Shown here: positions 1 to 7,066 of the stretch, one piece after another
Position numbering within the stretch: position 1 is the stretch's first letter
Layout of the letters: every line of letters starts with the position of its first letter
IMG/VR virus record: IMGVR_UViG_3300028287_000410
Coordinates: 1 to 64,000 of that record
Strand: one strand, 5' to 3'
Source of the DNA: a virus
Length of the DNA stretch: 64,000 bases
The notes under the pieces: generated by a model
What the model was told of the DNA's origin: nothing
What the model saw: only the letters and a program-made list of their open reading frames with translations
Database searches by the model: none
Position numbers and translations under genes: made by a program

Positions 1-50
1 GCTGGTCTCCAAAACCGGAAGCAGGAGTTCGATTCTCCTCACCTGTGCCA
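1..50 (+). tRNA. tRNA-Trp (CCA anticodon), 5' end outside window
   Basis: This is the 3' part of a tRNA. The anticodon stem CTGGT/ACCGG encloses the loop CTCCAAA, which puts CCA at the anticodon positions. A five-pair T stem (AGGAG/CTCCT) with loop TTCGATT follows, then the acceptor strand and a genome-encoded CCA end. The D arm and 5' acceptor strand lie before the window. It is followed after six bases by another tRNA. Confidence 0.85.
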
Positions 51-56
51 AAATTA

Positions 57-133
57 CTCGGTGTAGCTTAGTATGGTAAAGCGCCTGGTTTGGGACCAGG
101 AGACCGTAGGTTCAAATCCTACCACCGAGACCA
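57..133 (+). tRNA. tRNA-Pro (TGG anticodon)
   Basis: A complete tRNA cloverleaf can be drawn. The acceptor strands CTCGGTG and CACCGAG pair, the anticodon stem CCTGG/CCAGG holds loop TTTGGGA (anticodon TGG), and the T arm contains GTAGG-TTCAAAT-CCTAC. A CCA end is encoded. It sits directly behind the partial tRNA-Trp, so the window starts inside a phage tRNA cluster. Confidence 0.92.
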
Positions 134-143
134 AAATATACTA

Positions 144-172
144 TTGACAAAATAAAATAAATATAGTATAGT
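144..172 (+). promoter_or_regulatory. sigma70-type promoter (TTGACA-N17-TATAGT)
   Basis: A perfect -35 box TTGACA is followed after exactly 17 bases by TATAGT. It lies behind the tRNA-Pro gene and would start RNA near position 179, so it can serve the small acidic reading frame and the tRNA-like element downstream. The same box arrangement recurs at least ten times in the window. Confidence 0.75.
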
Positions 173-325
173 ATGAGTTCTATTAAGTTAAAGGCAGATT
201 GCATGGAAGATGAAGAGATAGATGAAGACCATTGGTGGGAAACTTTTTTCGATGATCCATGTGATGATATAAGCGGACTATATCTTCATCTATGGTTTGC
301 ATATAAGTCAATGCAGGTTAGCTAA
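173..325 (+). CDS. small acidic hypothetical protein (50 aa)
   Basis: A 50-codon frame begins at the ATG directly behind a promoter -10 box, with a second in-frame ATG at 203. The product is rich in Asp, Glu and aromatic residues (for example DHWWETFFDD). If the promoter at 144-172 is used, the first ATG is upstream of the expected RNA start, so the ATG at 203 (40 residues) is the better start from that RNA. The 3' end overlaps the tRNA-like element by 19 bases. It is not recognised, and its coding status is uncertain. Confidence 0.35.
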   Translation: MSSIKLKADCMEDEEIDEDHWWETFFDDPCDDISGLYLHLWFAYKSMQVS

Positions 326-390
326 CAGTAATCGACACTACAGGCGTCATGTCGTCACTGCGGCGAGGTTCGACTCCTCGATTGACACCA
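307..390 (+). tRNA. tRNA-like element of uncertain identity
   Basis: The 3' end has a textbook T arm (CGAGG-TTCGACT-CCTCG) followed by ATTGACACCA, and GTCAAT at 307-312 can pair with ATTGAC to close an acceptor stem with A as discriminator and an encoded CCA. The middle does not fold into a normal anticodon arm; instead CGACA and TGTCG enclose a 12-base loop, inside CAGT/ACTG. It may be a degenerate or atypical tRNA. No anticodon is assigned. Confidence 0.5.
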
Positions 391-407
391 TTTATCGTCA
401 TATATAA

Positions 408-415
408 GATAAATA
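408..415 (+). promoter_or_regulatory. T4-type late promoter box GATAAATA
   Basis: GATAAATA differs by one base from the T4 late promoter TATAAATA. It stands upstream of the gene at 441 with about 25 bases of leader. The same box is found in front of other late-type genes here (721, 6839, 25648, 28913), which supports a functional role. Confidence 0.6.
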
Positions 416-440
416 TACATAGATGTTTGGGAGAAGCACT

Positions 441-656
441 ATGAAATTTTTATATGTTGATGTTAAAAGGCGCAAATTAGTTGCGGTATTTCAAAACACA
501 ATGGGAGAGAACTTCTATTGGAGTAAAGATGAAGTACAACAACAGCAAAATAAACACCAAATGCTATCAAGTTGGGCGATGATACAACAGTGCGATGATG
601 CACTTGAAGCAATGAATGATTATAAAAAACAAAAGCCTTGGTGGAAATTCTGGTAA
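441..656 (+). CDS. small hypothetical protein (71 aa)
   Basis: The start at 441 is chosen over the upstream ATG at 423 because GGGAG lies seven bases before it. The product has a beta-like start (MKFLYVDVKRRKLVAVF), a glutamine-rich middle and a Trp-rich basic end (KKQKPWWKFW). It is preceded by a late-type promoter box and followed by a strong hairpin terminator, so it forms its own short transcription unit. I do not recognise the family. Confidence 0.7.
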   Translation: MKFLYVDVKRRKLVAVFQNTMGENFYWSKDEVQQQQNKHQMLSSWAMIQQCDDALEAMNDYKKQKPWWKFW

Positions 657-680
657 TATAACAATTATATTAACAATATA

Positions 681-704
681 AACCCAGCTTCGGCTGGGTT
701 TTTT
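681..704 (+). terminator. rho-independent terminator
   Basis: AACCCAGC and GCTGGGTT form an eight-pair stem with a TTCG tetraloop, followed by a run of T. This is a classic intrinsic terminator closing the small gene at 441-656 before the late promoter at 721. Confidence 0.92.
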
Positions 705-720
705 GTTATCTGTTTAAAAA

Positions 721-728
721 GATAAATA
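721..728 (+). promoter_or_regulatory. T4-type late promoter box GATAAATA
   Basis: GATAAATA followed by CACATAAG lies between a terminator and the gene at 762, about 30 bases from its ATG. It most likely starts the late RNA for the block of virion-type genes 762-8830. Confidence 0.65.
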
Positions 729-761
729 CACATAAGCAATTTTAATGGGAATTAAACTACA

Positions 762-2111
762 ATGAGACTATTTGATCTATTTGAGAATGAAAATACAAAT
801 CTTGTCGTTGTGTATCCGGGACGTTTTCACCCGTTTCACGTAGGACATGGTAAAGTATTTCAGTATCTAAAGCAAAAGTATAAAGGTGCACAAGTCTTTA
901 TCGCTTCATCTGGAAATACAGATGCACATAAGTCGCCTTTTGAATTCAACGAAAAGAAAAAGATGATGATGCTTGCAGGCGTAGACCCAAATGCAATCGT
1001 ACAAACACGTATCCCATATGTAGCATCAGAGATAACAGATAGATTTGATCCAGATACAACAGTAGTTGTATATGCAGTATCAGAGAAAGATATGGCAGAA
1101 GATGCAAGATTTGATTTTCCTGCTGTAGGTAAGAAACTAAAAAAAGATGGTGACCCTGCACACGTTCAGAAATGGACGGGAATGAAAGATGCGCGTCCAT
1201 TACGTGAACATTCTTACATTGTTACAGTTCCTACATTCACATTTAAGATCCGCGGCGAAGCAGTTAACTCTGCTACACAAATTCGTAATATGATTGCGAA
1301 TGCAAATGAGCGTGAGCTAGTACAAATTCTACAAGACTTATATGGTCGTTCTGATATCCCACATGATGTAGTTGAAATCTTTAAGCGTAAGCTGGGTTCT
1401 AATACAGTAAGTGAAAACTGGGAAGAAGGTTCACTATTCGAATGTCTACTAGAAGTAGAGATTATGTGGGACATGAACATACTTACAGAAGCAGATGATG
1501 ATGATGTACGAGGATTTGATCCAAAGACAGTTAATGCTTTGAAGAATCTAAAAACCAAGTATCCACATGCAGATAATGTTGTAGGAGCATTAGTTGCAGA
1601 TGTTGAGGATTCGCAAAAAGTAAGTAAACAAAATGACATAGAACATGACATTAGTATCGCAGCATTAGAAGATAAAATAGACCAACTTGTGCAACAGCTA
1701 CAAAAACTAAAGAAGACCGAGGGAAGTACAATGAAAATTGAAGATATTGTAAATGAAGATATTACATTGACTGAAGACATTACGTTAGAAGATCATGAAG
1801 ATTTTCATGAAATGTTTGGCGAACTTGCATATTGCGAGAATGGTCTATTCGAAGCAGAATATCAAGGACGTACAGTACAACTAAACAAGCCAATGCAAGG
1901 TGACGTTAAGAAGTTTAAAGTGTATGTAAAGAACCCAAAAGGTAACGTAGTTAAAGTCAACTTTGGTCACGGCGGCACAAGTGCTAAAGGCAAGACTATG
2001 AAGATTAGAAAGTCTAATCCAAAAGCACGTAAGAGTTTTAGAGCAAGACACAATTGTGAGAATCCAGGACCAAAGCATAAGGCACGTTACTGGTCATGCC
2101 GTAAGTGGTAA
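762..2111 (+). CDS. nucleotidyltransferase (NMN/cytidylyltransferase-like) fused to basic phage C-terminal domain
   Basis: Residues about 14-215 form a nucleotidyltransferase domain with the phosphate-binding signature GRFHPFHVGH, as in nicotinamide-nucleotide adenylyltransferases and related enzymes that move an NMP group. Residues about 255-325 look coiled and charged. The last 75 residues are very basic with two cysteines (RARHNCENPGPKHKARYWSC). The protein begins MRLFDLFE, a short leader like those of neighbouring late genes, with an L-x-E site. A late promoter precedes it. A strong ribosome site and in-frame ATG at 1731 could yield the last 126 residues separately. A virion or packaged role is inferred from context. 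Confidence 0.75.
   Translation: MRLFDLFENENTNLVVVYPGRFHPFHVGHGKVFQYLKQKYKGAQVFIASSGNTDAHKSPFEFNEKKKMMMLAGVDPNAIVQTRIPYVASEITDRFDPDTTVVVYAVSEKDMAEDARFDFPAVGKKLKKDGDPAHVQKWTGMKDARPLREHSYIVTVPTFTFKIRGEAVNSATQIRNMIANANERELVQILQDLYGRSDIPHDVVEIFKRKLGSNTVSENWEEGSLFECLLEVEIMWDMNILTEADDDDVRGFDPKTVNALKNLKTKYPHADNVVGALVADVEDSQKVSKQNDIEHDISIAALEDKIDQLVQQLQKLKKTEGSTMKIEDIVNEDITLTEDITLEDHEDFHEMFGELAYCENGLFEAEYQGRTVQLNKPMQGDVKKFKVYVKNPKGNVVKVNFGHGGTSAKGKTMKIRKSNPKARKSFRARHNCENPGPKHKARYWSCRKW
1719..1733 (+). promoter_or_regulatory. internal ribosome binding site and in-frame ATG
   Basis: Inside the nucleotidyltransferase gene, GAGGGA is followed after six bases by ATG at 1731, in the same frame. The peptide from this ATG starts MKIEDIVNED, which resembles the M-K-I-x-E-I leaders of neighbouring late proteins. 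A separate 126-residue product (1731-2111) carrying only the basic C-terminal domain is therefore likely. Confidence 0.55.
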
Positions 2112-2122
2112 GGAGAGAATAA

Positions 2123-2965
2123 ATGAACGATTATACACATGATAACGGTGATAGAAATTTATCGGGCCCGCATTATGCAATGGAATATAATGTTGCAGGT
2201 GAACCTGCGCTACGTGTAATTGCTAACCTAAACGGTTGGGGCATTCAGGTAAGTAGTGGCGAAGTTGATGGCGTTTCGTATGTCGAGAAGTTCGGCTATC
2301 AAACTGACGTACCAAACGGTGATATTGCAACAGTATGGGACGGAACCGGATTATATGATTACCTAACAACCGTAACAACAGTAACAGTAACAAGCGATGA
2401 CTCTGATGACAACCCAGCAGGTTCAGGTGCTAGACAAGTAGAAATTCAAGGATTAGATCAAGATCACAATGTTGTGTTAGAAACTGTGGATCTAGGCGGT
2501 ACATCTATTACTACGTTTATTCGTGTATTCCGTGTAAGAGTATGCGTAAGCGGTGGTACAAATCCAAACCAAGGTGTTATCAGTGTAACTGGCGGCGGAA
2601 AAACACTTGCGATAATTGATAAACTTGCAAACAATGCTGACGGTCACGGACAAACAAATATGGCAATATACACTGTGCCTGCAGGTAAAACTGCATATCT
2701 TACACAATGGACAGTGAGCAGTGGCAAACAAAATGCAGACACTATTGCAAAACTAATGGTACGTGATACCTATCATCCAGATGATGGTGCATGGAATGTA
2801 AAAGATATTGTTGAAATTCAGGCAACTAGTTTCAATAAAGAATATAGAGTACCATTACAATTTACTGAAAAAACAGATATCGAAATTAGAGCGTTCAGTA
2901 ATACTGGTTCATCATGTACTAGTACATTCAACTTAATTTTAATTGACAACCCAGTAGAGGAATGA
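2123..2965 (+). CDS. probable virion structural protein (280 aa)
   Basis: A GGAGAG ribosome site precedes the ATG. The sequence is rich in Thr, Val, Gly and Asn with many alternating polar/hydrophobic stretches (TTVTTVTVTSDDSDD, VIANLNGWGIQV), as expected of a beta-sandwich structural protein. It has no signal peptide or enzyme motif. It lies between other late-type genes that carry capsid-leader-like N-termini, although it lacks that leader itself. A capsid, decoration or fibre role is an inference from composition and position. Confidence 0.55.
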   Translation: MNDYTHDNGDRNLSGPHYAMEYNVAGEPALRVIANLNGWGIQVSSGEVDGVSYVEKFGYQTDVPNGDIATVWDGTGLYDYLTTVTTVTVTSDDSDDNPAGSGARQVEIQGLDQDHNVVLETVDLGGTSITTFIRVFRVRVCVSGGTNPNQGVISVTGGGKTLAIIDKLANNADGHGQTNMAIYTVPAGKTAYLTQWTVSSGKQNADTIAKLMVRDTYHPDDGAWNVKDIVEIQATSFNKEYRVPLQFTEKTDIEIRAFSNTGSSCTSTFNLILIDNPVEE

Positions 2966-2969
2966 TACA

Positions 2970-3770
2970 ATGAAGATCAATGAATTAGATAAAGGTGTTG
3001 GCGTAACACAACAGCAATTAGATGCTTTAGAAAAAGTATTAGATCAAGTGTTCTCTAAAGTGGGTATTGATATTGAATTTACTCGCCATTTCATTGATCG
3101 TGTTAATGATGAACGTAATGTTAAACCTATTACTATTAAAGAACTTGCAATGCTATTCAAAAAAGAGTTTATCAAGTACGGTAAACCAATTGCACAATTA
3201 GGTCCAGATGCACAAGCAGTGATGAAAGACTTAGAAAGTGACATTAATATCCCGTTTGCTTTAGAATGGAACGGCAAAGAATTAGAACTTATCGCCAAGA
3301 CAGTAATGCGTAAGAAGGACTTTAAAACTCCAAACAAAGAGTTCGCAGTAGAACGTAAACTTGCAGAAGACATGGGTTCTATCCCTCCATTAGCAGAACT
3401 TATTGTAATGGCAGTTGTAGCAAAGACAAGTGTTGATGTACTGATTGGTATGTTCAAAGTTGCACTAAAAACCGGTAAGGGACTAAAGAAACTAAATCAA
3501 CTACGCAAAAAAGTCAAGTCAACAGTTGGTGATACAGGACAACGTATCGCAGATTATGCTCTAGGCGAATCAACCCGTGACGAACTACTTGCACAGTTAA
3601 AAGATTCAAAAGAAAAGAAGTTCTACAATGCAGCATTAAATGCTTTACATAGCCTAGTAGTATCAAAAGGTAATAAGCAAAGTATCGGCGGCTATGCATT
3701 TGATATTGCACGTGCATTCAACGGTATTAAAGCTAAAGAACTAGAGAAGATGTACAATGAAATTCACTGA
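2970..3770 (+). CDS. conserved T4-like marine phage protein with capsid-leader-like N-terminus (266 aa)
   Basis: The protein starts MKINEL, matching the short leader of other late genes here. A central segment (residues about 40-120) containing FTRHFIDRVNDERN and a later KTVMRKKDF is of a type I associate with uncharacterised T4-like cyanophage proteins. The C-terminal half is helical and basic. It follows the previous gene by four bases and overlaps the next by fourteen, so the three are co-translated. No enzymatic motif is visible; a virion-associated role is inferred. Confidence 0.6.
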   Translation: MKINELDKGVGVTQQQLDALEKVLDQVFSKVGIDIEFTRHFIDRVNDERNVKPITIKELAMLFKKEFIKYGKPIAQLGPDAQAVMKDLESDINIPFALEWNGKELELIAKTVMRKKDFKTPNKEFAVERKLAEDMGSIPPLAELIVMAVVAKTSVDVLIGMFKVALKTGKGLKKLNQLRKKVKSTVGDTGQRIADYALGESTRDELLAQLKDSKEKKFYNAALNALHSLVVSKGNKQSIGGYAFDIARAFNGIKAKELEKMYNEIH

Positions 3771-5433
3771 AATATCTAACACAAAGCTGACAGAAGCATT
3801 TGACAATCCTTATCCATTTGAATTAATAGGACCCAATGACTCACAAGAGTTTTCAGCACTTGCTCAAACGCCAAATGGTATGTTAAGAATGGACTTTGAA
3901 GCAATAGATTACGATAACTTTGGTATCGACTTTTCAGTTGGCAAGAGCATGGGCAAAACAGATGCAGGTGACGAGTTTAGGGTATTCGCAACTGTAGTTG
4001 CAATGATGACAAAGTGGATCAAAACAGTTGGTATTAAACACGTAGAGAGTTTTGATTTTGGTGCTGATAAAACTGATCACGCTAGTGACGGTAGAGCAAG
4101 ACTATATACAAGATTTGCTAAAAAACTTGCTAGTCAACTAGGCTGGAAGTTAGAACAAAGTACTACAGCAAATGGTAGCACATCATTCTTTAGACTAGTT
4201 AATCCTAAACCAGTACCACGTGGACATGAGTACTGGGACGCACTAGATGAAGAAGTTGAAGTATCATTACACGGCGATACTAAAAAAGGTTATGTGTTAT
4301 CTAAGATTGAAGTATCGGGTGATGAGCGTAATGCTGGTCAGGGTACAAAAGCAATGCAAGACATTGTTGACAGAATGGATAGAGAAGGTGCTATTATCGC
4401 TCTAACACCAGATGATGCATTTGGTGGGAATAAGAATAGACTAATTAAGTTCTACAAGCGTTTTGGTTTCGTACCAAACAAAGGTCGCAACAAAGACTTT
4501 CGCTTTAGAGAAACAATGATCCGTTATCCACAAAGTAATGAAAGTGTTAACGAAGTATCAAAAGAAGAGTTTGATGCTATTCAGAATGGATACGTCGATA
4601 TTGAGTTTGATAAGAAATGGTGGCCCCTAAACGATGATTACCCACTGATCAAACATATCGGTAAAGCAATCGGCGCAACTAGTTGGACTAGTTGGGGTAA
4701 AGTTGGTGTCCCATGGTCAGAAACAGAAATGATCGGTGGCGGTGGCACATATATGCTTAAAGGTGATTTCGGTCATATCTTGTTGGATGCGGCTAAGAGT
4801 TTTAGACCAGAACAAATTTTAATGGCACAAATATCAACTTCTAATCGTGGTGGCGGTGTCGGCGTTAAAGTTATGAACGCAATAAAGTCATACGCAGATC
4901 AAAAGGGTTTGCCAATAACAATATATAAAGTAACTAACAAAAAGTTCTTTGATAAGTTTGAATGGTTGACAAAAACAGGCGAAGACACATACGAATATAA
5001 ACTTAATGAAAGTGTTAACGAAGGTTACAAACTACAACTAGAGCGTGACACTGATATGATGGTGTTGAACATTACTGACACAAAGACTGGTAAGCGCACA
5101 GAAGTTCGTGGCAAGAGTGGTTATGAAACTAACAACTATGACGCAAACGATAAGCTACATCAGTTACTAGATAAGATTAGCAAAAGTGCTGATATTTCGC
5201 AACTTATGAACGGCGAGCCTGTAGGCATTAATCCTAAACACCCAGATGGCCCAAGCGCAAAGACAGCAACAACTAAAGCATTTAATGAAGCCGCTGGAGT
5301 TGGTCGTGTTGTAAAAGGCGTAAATACAACTGTTGATGTGGGTGTAGATGAAATCATCAATCAAGTCAAAAAGTTCGGCAACGATGTAGATCGTGACGGT
5401 CTACCAAAAAAGATGCTACGTAAAAAGAAATAG
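3757..5433 (+). CDS. multi-module protein with GNAT-like domains and ESVNE linkers (558 aa)
   Basis: After a leader MKFTEISNTKLTEA, three modules are visible. Module 1 (residues about 20-150) has an acyltransferase-like layout. Module 2 (about 160-255) is the clearest GNAT domain, with DERNAGQGTKAMQDIV as the acetyl-CoA-binding loop and IKFYKRFGFV near its end. Module 3 (about 300-410) repeats the pattern (NRGGGVGVKVMNAIKSYA). Modules are separated by identical NESVNE linkers at residues about 261 and 417, encoded by the same 18-base sequence. The linkers fit the I/L/V-x-E type of T4 prohead protease sites, so this may be a polyprotein packaged in the head. Confidence 0.6.
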   Translation: MKFTEISNTKLTEAFDNPYPFELIGPNDSQEFSALAQTPNGMLRMDFEAIDYDNFGIDFSVGKSMGKTDAGDEFRVFATVVAMMTKWIKTVGIKHVESFDFGADKTDHASDGRARLYTRFAKKLASQLGWKLEQSTTANGSTSFFRLVNPKPVPRGHEYWDALDEEVEVSLHGDTKKGYVLSKIEVSGDERNAGQGTKAMQDIVDRMDREGAIIALTPDDAFGGNKNRLIKFYKRFGFVPNKGRNKDFRFRETMIRYPQSNESVNEVSKEEFDAIQNGYVDIEFDKKWWPLNDDYPLIKHIGKAIGATSWTSWGKVGVPWSETEMIGGGGTYMLKGDFGHILLDAAKSFRPEQILMAQISTSNRGGGVGVKVMNAIKSYADQKGLPITIYKVTNKKFFDKFEWLTKTGEDTYEYKLNESVNEGYKLQLERDTDMMVLNITDTKTGKRTEVRGKSGYETNNYDANDKLHQLLDKISKSADISQLMNGEPVGINPKHPDGPSAKTATTKAFNEAAGVGRVVKGVNTTVDVGVDEIINQVKKFGNDVDRDGLPKKMLRKKK

Positions 5434-5439
5434 GTTTAC

Positions 5440-6831
5440 ATGAGTTCCTCAAATTTTAACAAAGAAGTTGAAGATATCGAAAAGTCGCCTTTGGTTAAAA
5501 TAAATCCAAATGTACATGATTTATCTAAAACAATGTGCTTTAAGACCTGGAATGATATGATTATCAGTCTACCTCAGCGCACCGTTAAGTGGTGCTGTAA
5601 GGCACAATATACAGAAGAACAACAGAAGCAACTCACATTTGACCTTGATATCTTAGAAAAAGAAGGATTAGATTTCTTTGTAAATAACCCAATACTCACA
5701 CAACGTAAATATGAACTGAGTGGTGGGACACGTTCCGATGATTGTGTAGGTTGCTGGAAAACAGAAGATGCAAGTGGAAGTAGTGTACGTACCGAGTATA
5801 CAAAAAACTTTGAAATACTATGGAAACGAAGATTAGAAAAAGCGGCACATCATCCAAAGAAAGCAATACAATTTCATCAAGAAATTCAACAGCATGATGG
5901 TTTTCGTTTTATTGAATTAGAGCTTACAAACAAATGTAACATGGCATGTGCATATTGTTGGGAAGGTTCTAGTACACGTTGGCAAAAAGAAACTGGTAAT
6001 AGAATGCCAGATACAGATGATGCGATATTTTCAAAAGTAATTGAACTACTTAATGAATATTGGGAAGGTGATTTAGGCAAGAACAACTATGTTAATTTTA
6101 GTCTATTGGGTGGTGAACCGTTCTTTACTAATCACATGTATGAATTTTTAGAAGATTTCATCGTTAACCTAAATGATACGAAACGTACAGAACAGCGTAT
6201 AGTTGTAACCGTCACTACCAATCTAAACTTTCCAAAACACAAGTTTGATAAATTTATGGAACTCGTAAAGAGAACCCCTAATATTCAATATCAAATGCAG
6301 TTGTCAAACGAAGCAGTTGGCAAGCGCAGTGAACTAATACGATGGGGATTGAACTGGAACACTTGGGATAATAATTTAGATGCATTCTTTACAGAATCGA
6401 AGAAGCATAAAAATTTAATATTAGGATTTGGTTGCGCACATAATAGTTTAAGTTATCCTTATTATAAAGAATACCTAAAATACATCAATGAAAAAGTCAT
6501 ACATCATGATTTTAAAAGAACACTAATATTCCATACGAATTGGGTAGATAATCCAAATCATTTAGCTGTGAATATGATTGATCCTAATATGTCAGATGTT
6601 GCACAAGAAATAATCGATTATTTTGAGAATGAGTTTACTGCAAATGTATATCAGAAATCAAAATATACAAATGTATTGCGTACATTAAAAAGACATGTAG
6701 AATCCACGGTCAGTGATGAAGATAAAGAGAATGCGTTCAAGCAATTTAAAATACTTGAAGACCGTAGAAAAATTTCATTCGTAGAACAGTTTCCACACTA
6801 TAATAGTATAGTTAAAATCCCGCATAAATAA
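5440..6831 (+). CDS. radical SAM protein with N-terminal cysteine region (463 aa)
   Basis: The radical SAM [4Fe-4S] motif is CNMACAYC (Cys166, Cys170, Cys173), followed by the SAM-binding LLGGEP. Before it lie further cysteines (VKWCCK, DDCVGCWKTED) that could hold an auxiliary cluster, the same N-terminal arrangement as in five other radical SAM proteins of this window. The gene starts six bases after the GNAT-like gene and lies inside the late virion block, with no 5'-deoxyadenosyl substrate clue. It may act on a virion or other late product; the reaction is unknown. Confidence 0.82.
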   Translation: MSSSNFNKEVEDIEKSPLVKINPNVHDLSKTMCFKTWNDMIISLPQRTVKWCCKAQYTEEQQKQLTFDLDILEKEGLDFFVNNPILTQRKYELSGGTRSDDCVGCWKTEDASGSSVRTEYTKNFEILWKRRLEKAAHHPKKAIQFHQEIQQHDGFRFIELELTNKCNMACAYCWEGSSTRWQKETGNRMPDTDDAIFSKVIELLNEYWEGDLGKNNYVNFSLLGGEPFFTNHMYEFLEDFIVNLNDTKRTEQRIVVTVTTNLNFPKHKFDKFMELVKRTPNIQYQMQLSNEAVGKRSELIRWGLNWNTWDNNLDAFFTESKKHKNLILGFGCAHNSLSYPYYKEYLKYINEKVIHHDFKRTLIFHTNWVDNPNHLAVNMIDPNMSDVAQEIIDYFENEFTANVYQKSKYTNVLRTLKRHVESTVSDEDKENAFKQFKILEDRRKISFVEQFPHYNSIVKIPHK

Positions 6832-6838
6832 CATATAA

Positions 6839-6846
6839 GATAAATA
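6839..6846 (+). promoter_or_regulatory. T4-type late promoter box GATAAATA
   Basis: GATAAATA ends only five bases before the ATG at 6852, and no ribosome site is visible in between. If used like a T4 late promoter, RNA would start at or next to the A of that ATG, giving a leaderless message for the small basic gene. Confidence 0.6.
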
Positions 6847-6851
6847 CTATT

Positions 6852-7055
6852 ATGAAAATAAATGAAATCATATCCGAAACTTTCGCTGGCTCATTTGCCG
6901 GGGTGAACACTTCCTTAGGAGGTGGTGATCCTGCTGCGAGTATATATGCCAAGAAGCCTAAGGGTAAGAAGAAAAAAACTAAAATGGGTTACAGTGCAGA
7001 TGTCGGTAATCTTGCATACAATAAACCAGTCAAAACACAAATGATTAAAAGATAA
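6852..7055 (+). CDS. small basic internal-protein-like product (67 aa)
   Basis: The product begins MKINEIISE, a close match to the leaders of other late proteins and to the general form of T4 capsid-targeting peptides ending in I-x-E. After it comes a glycine-rich stretch and a lysine run (KKPKGKKKKTKMGY), giving a strongly basic, DNA-binding-like tail. Size, charge and leader resemble T4 internal head proteins. This is inference; no homologue was identified. Confidence 0.6.
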   Translation: MKINEIISETFAGSFAGVNTSLGGGDPAASIYAKKPKGKKKKTKMGYSADVGNLAYNKPVKTQMIKR

Positions 7056-7066
7056 GGTAGAATAAA

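Noticed and set aside
1214-1780. 188-codon minus-strand frame
   Set aside because: Antisense of the nucleotidyltransferase gene; Ser/Cys-rich product typical of shadow frames.
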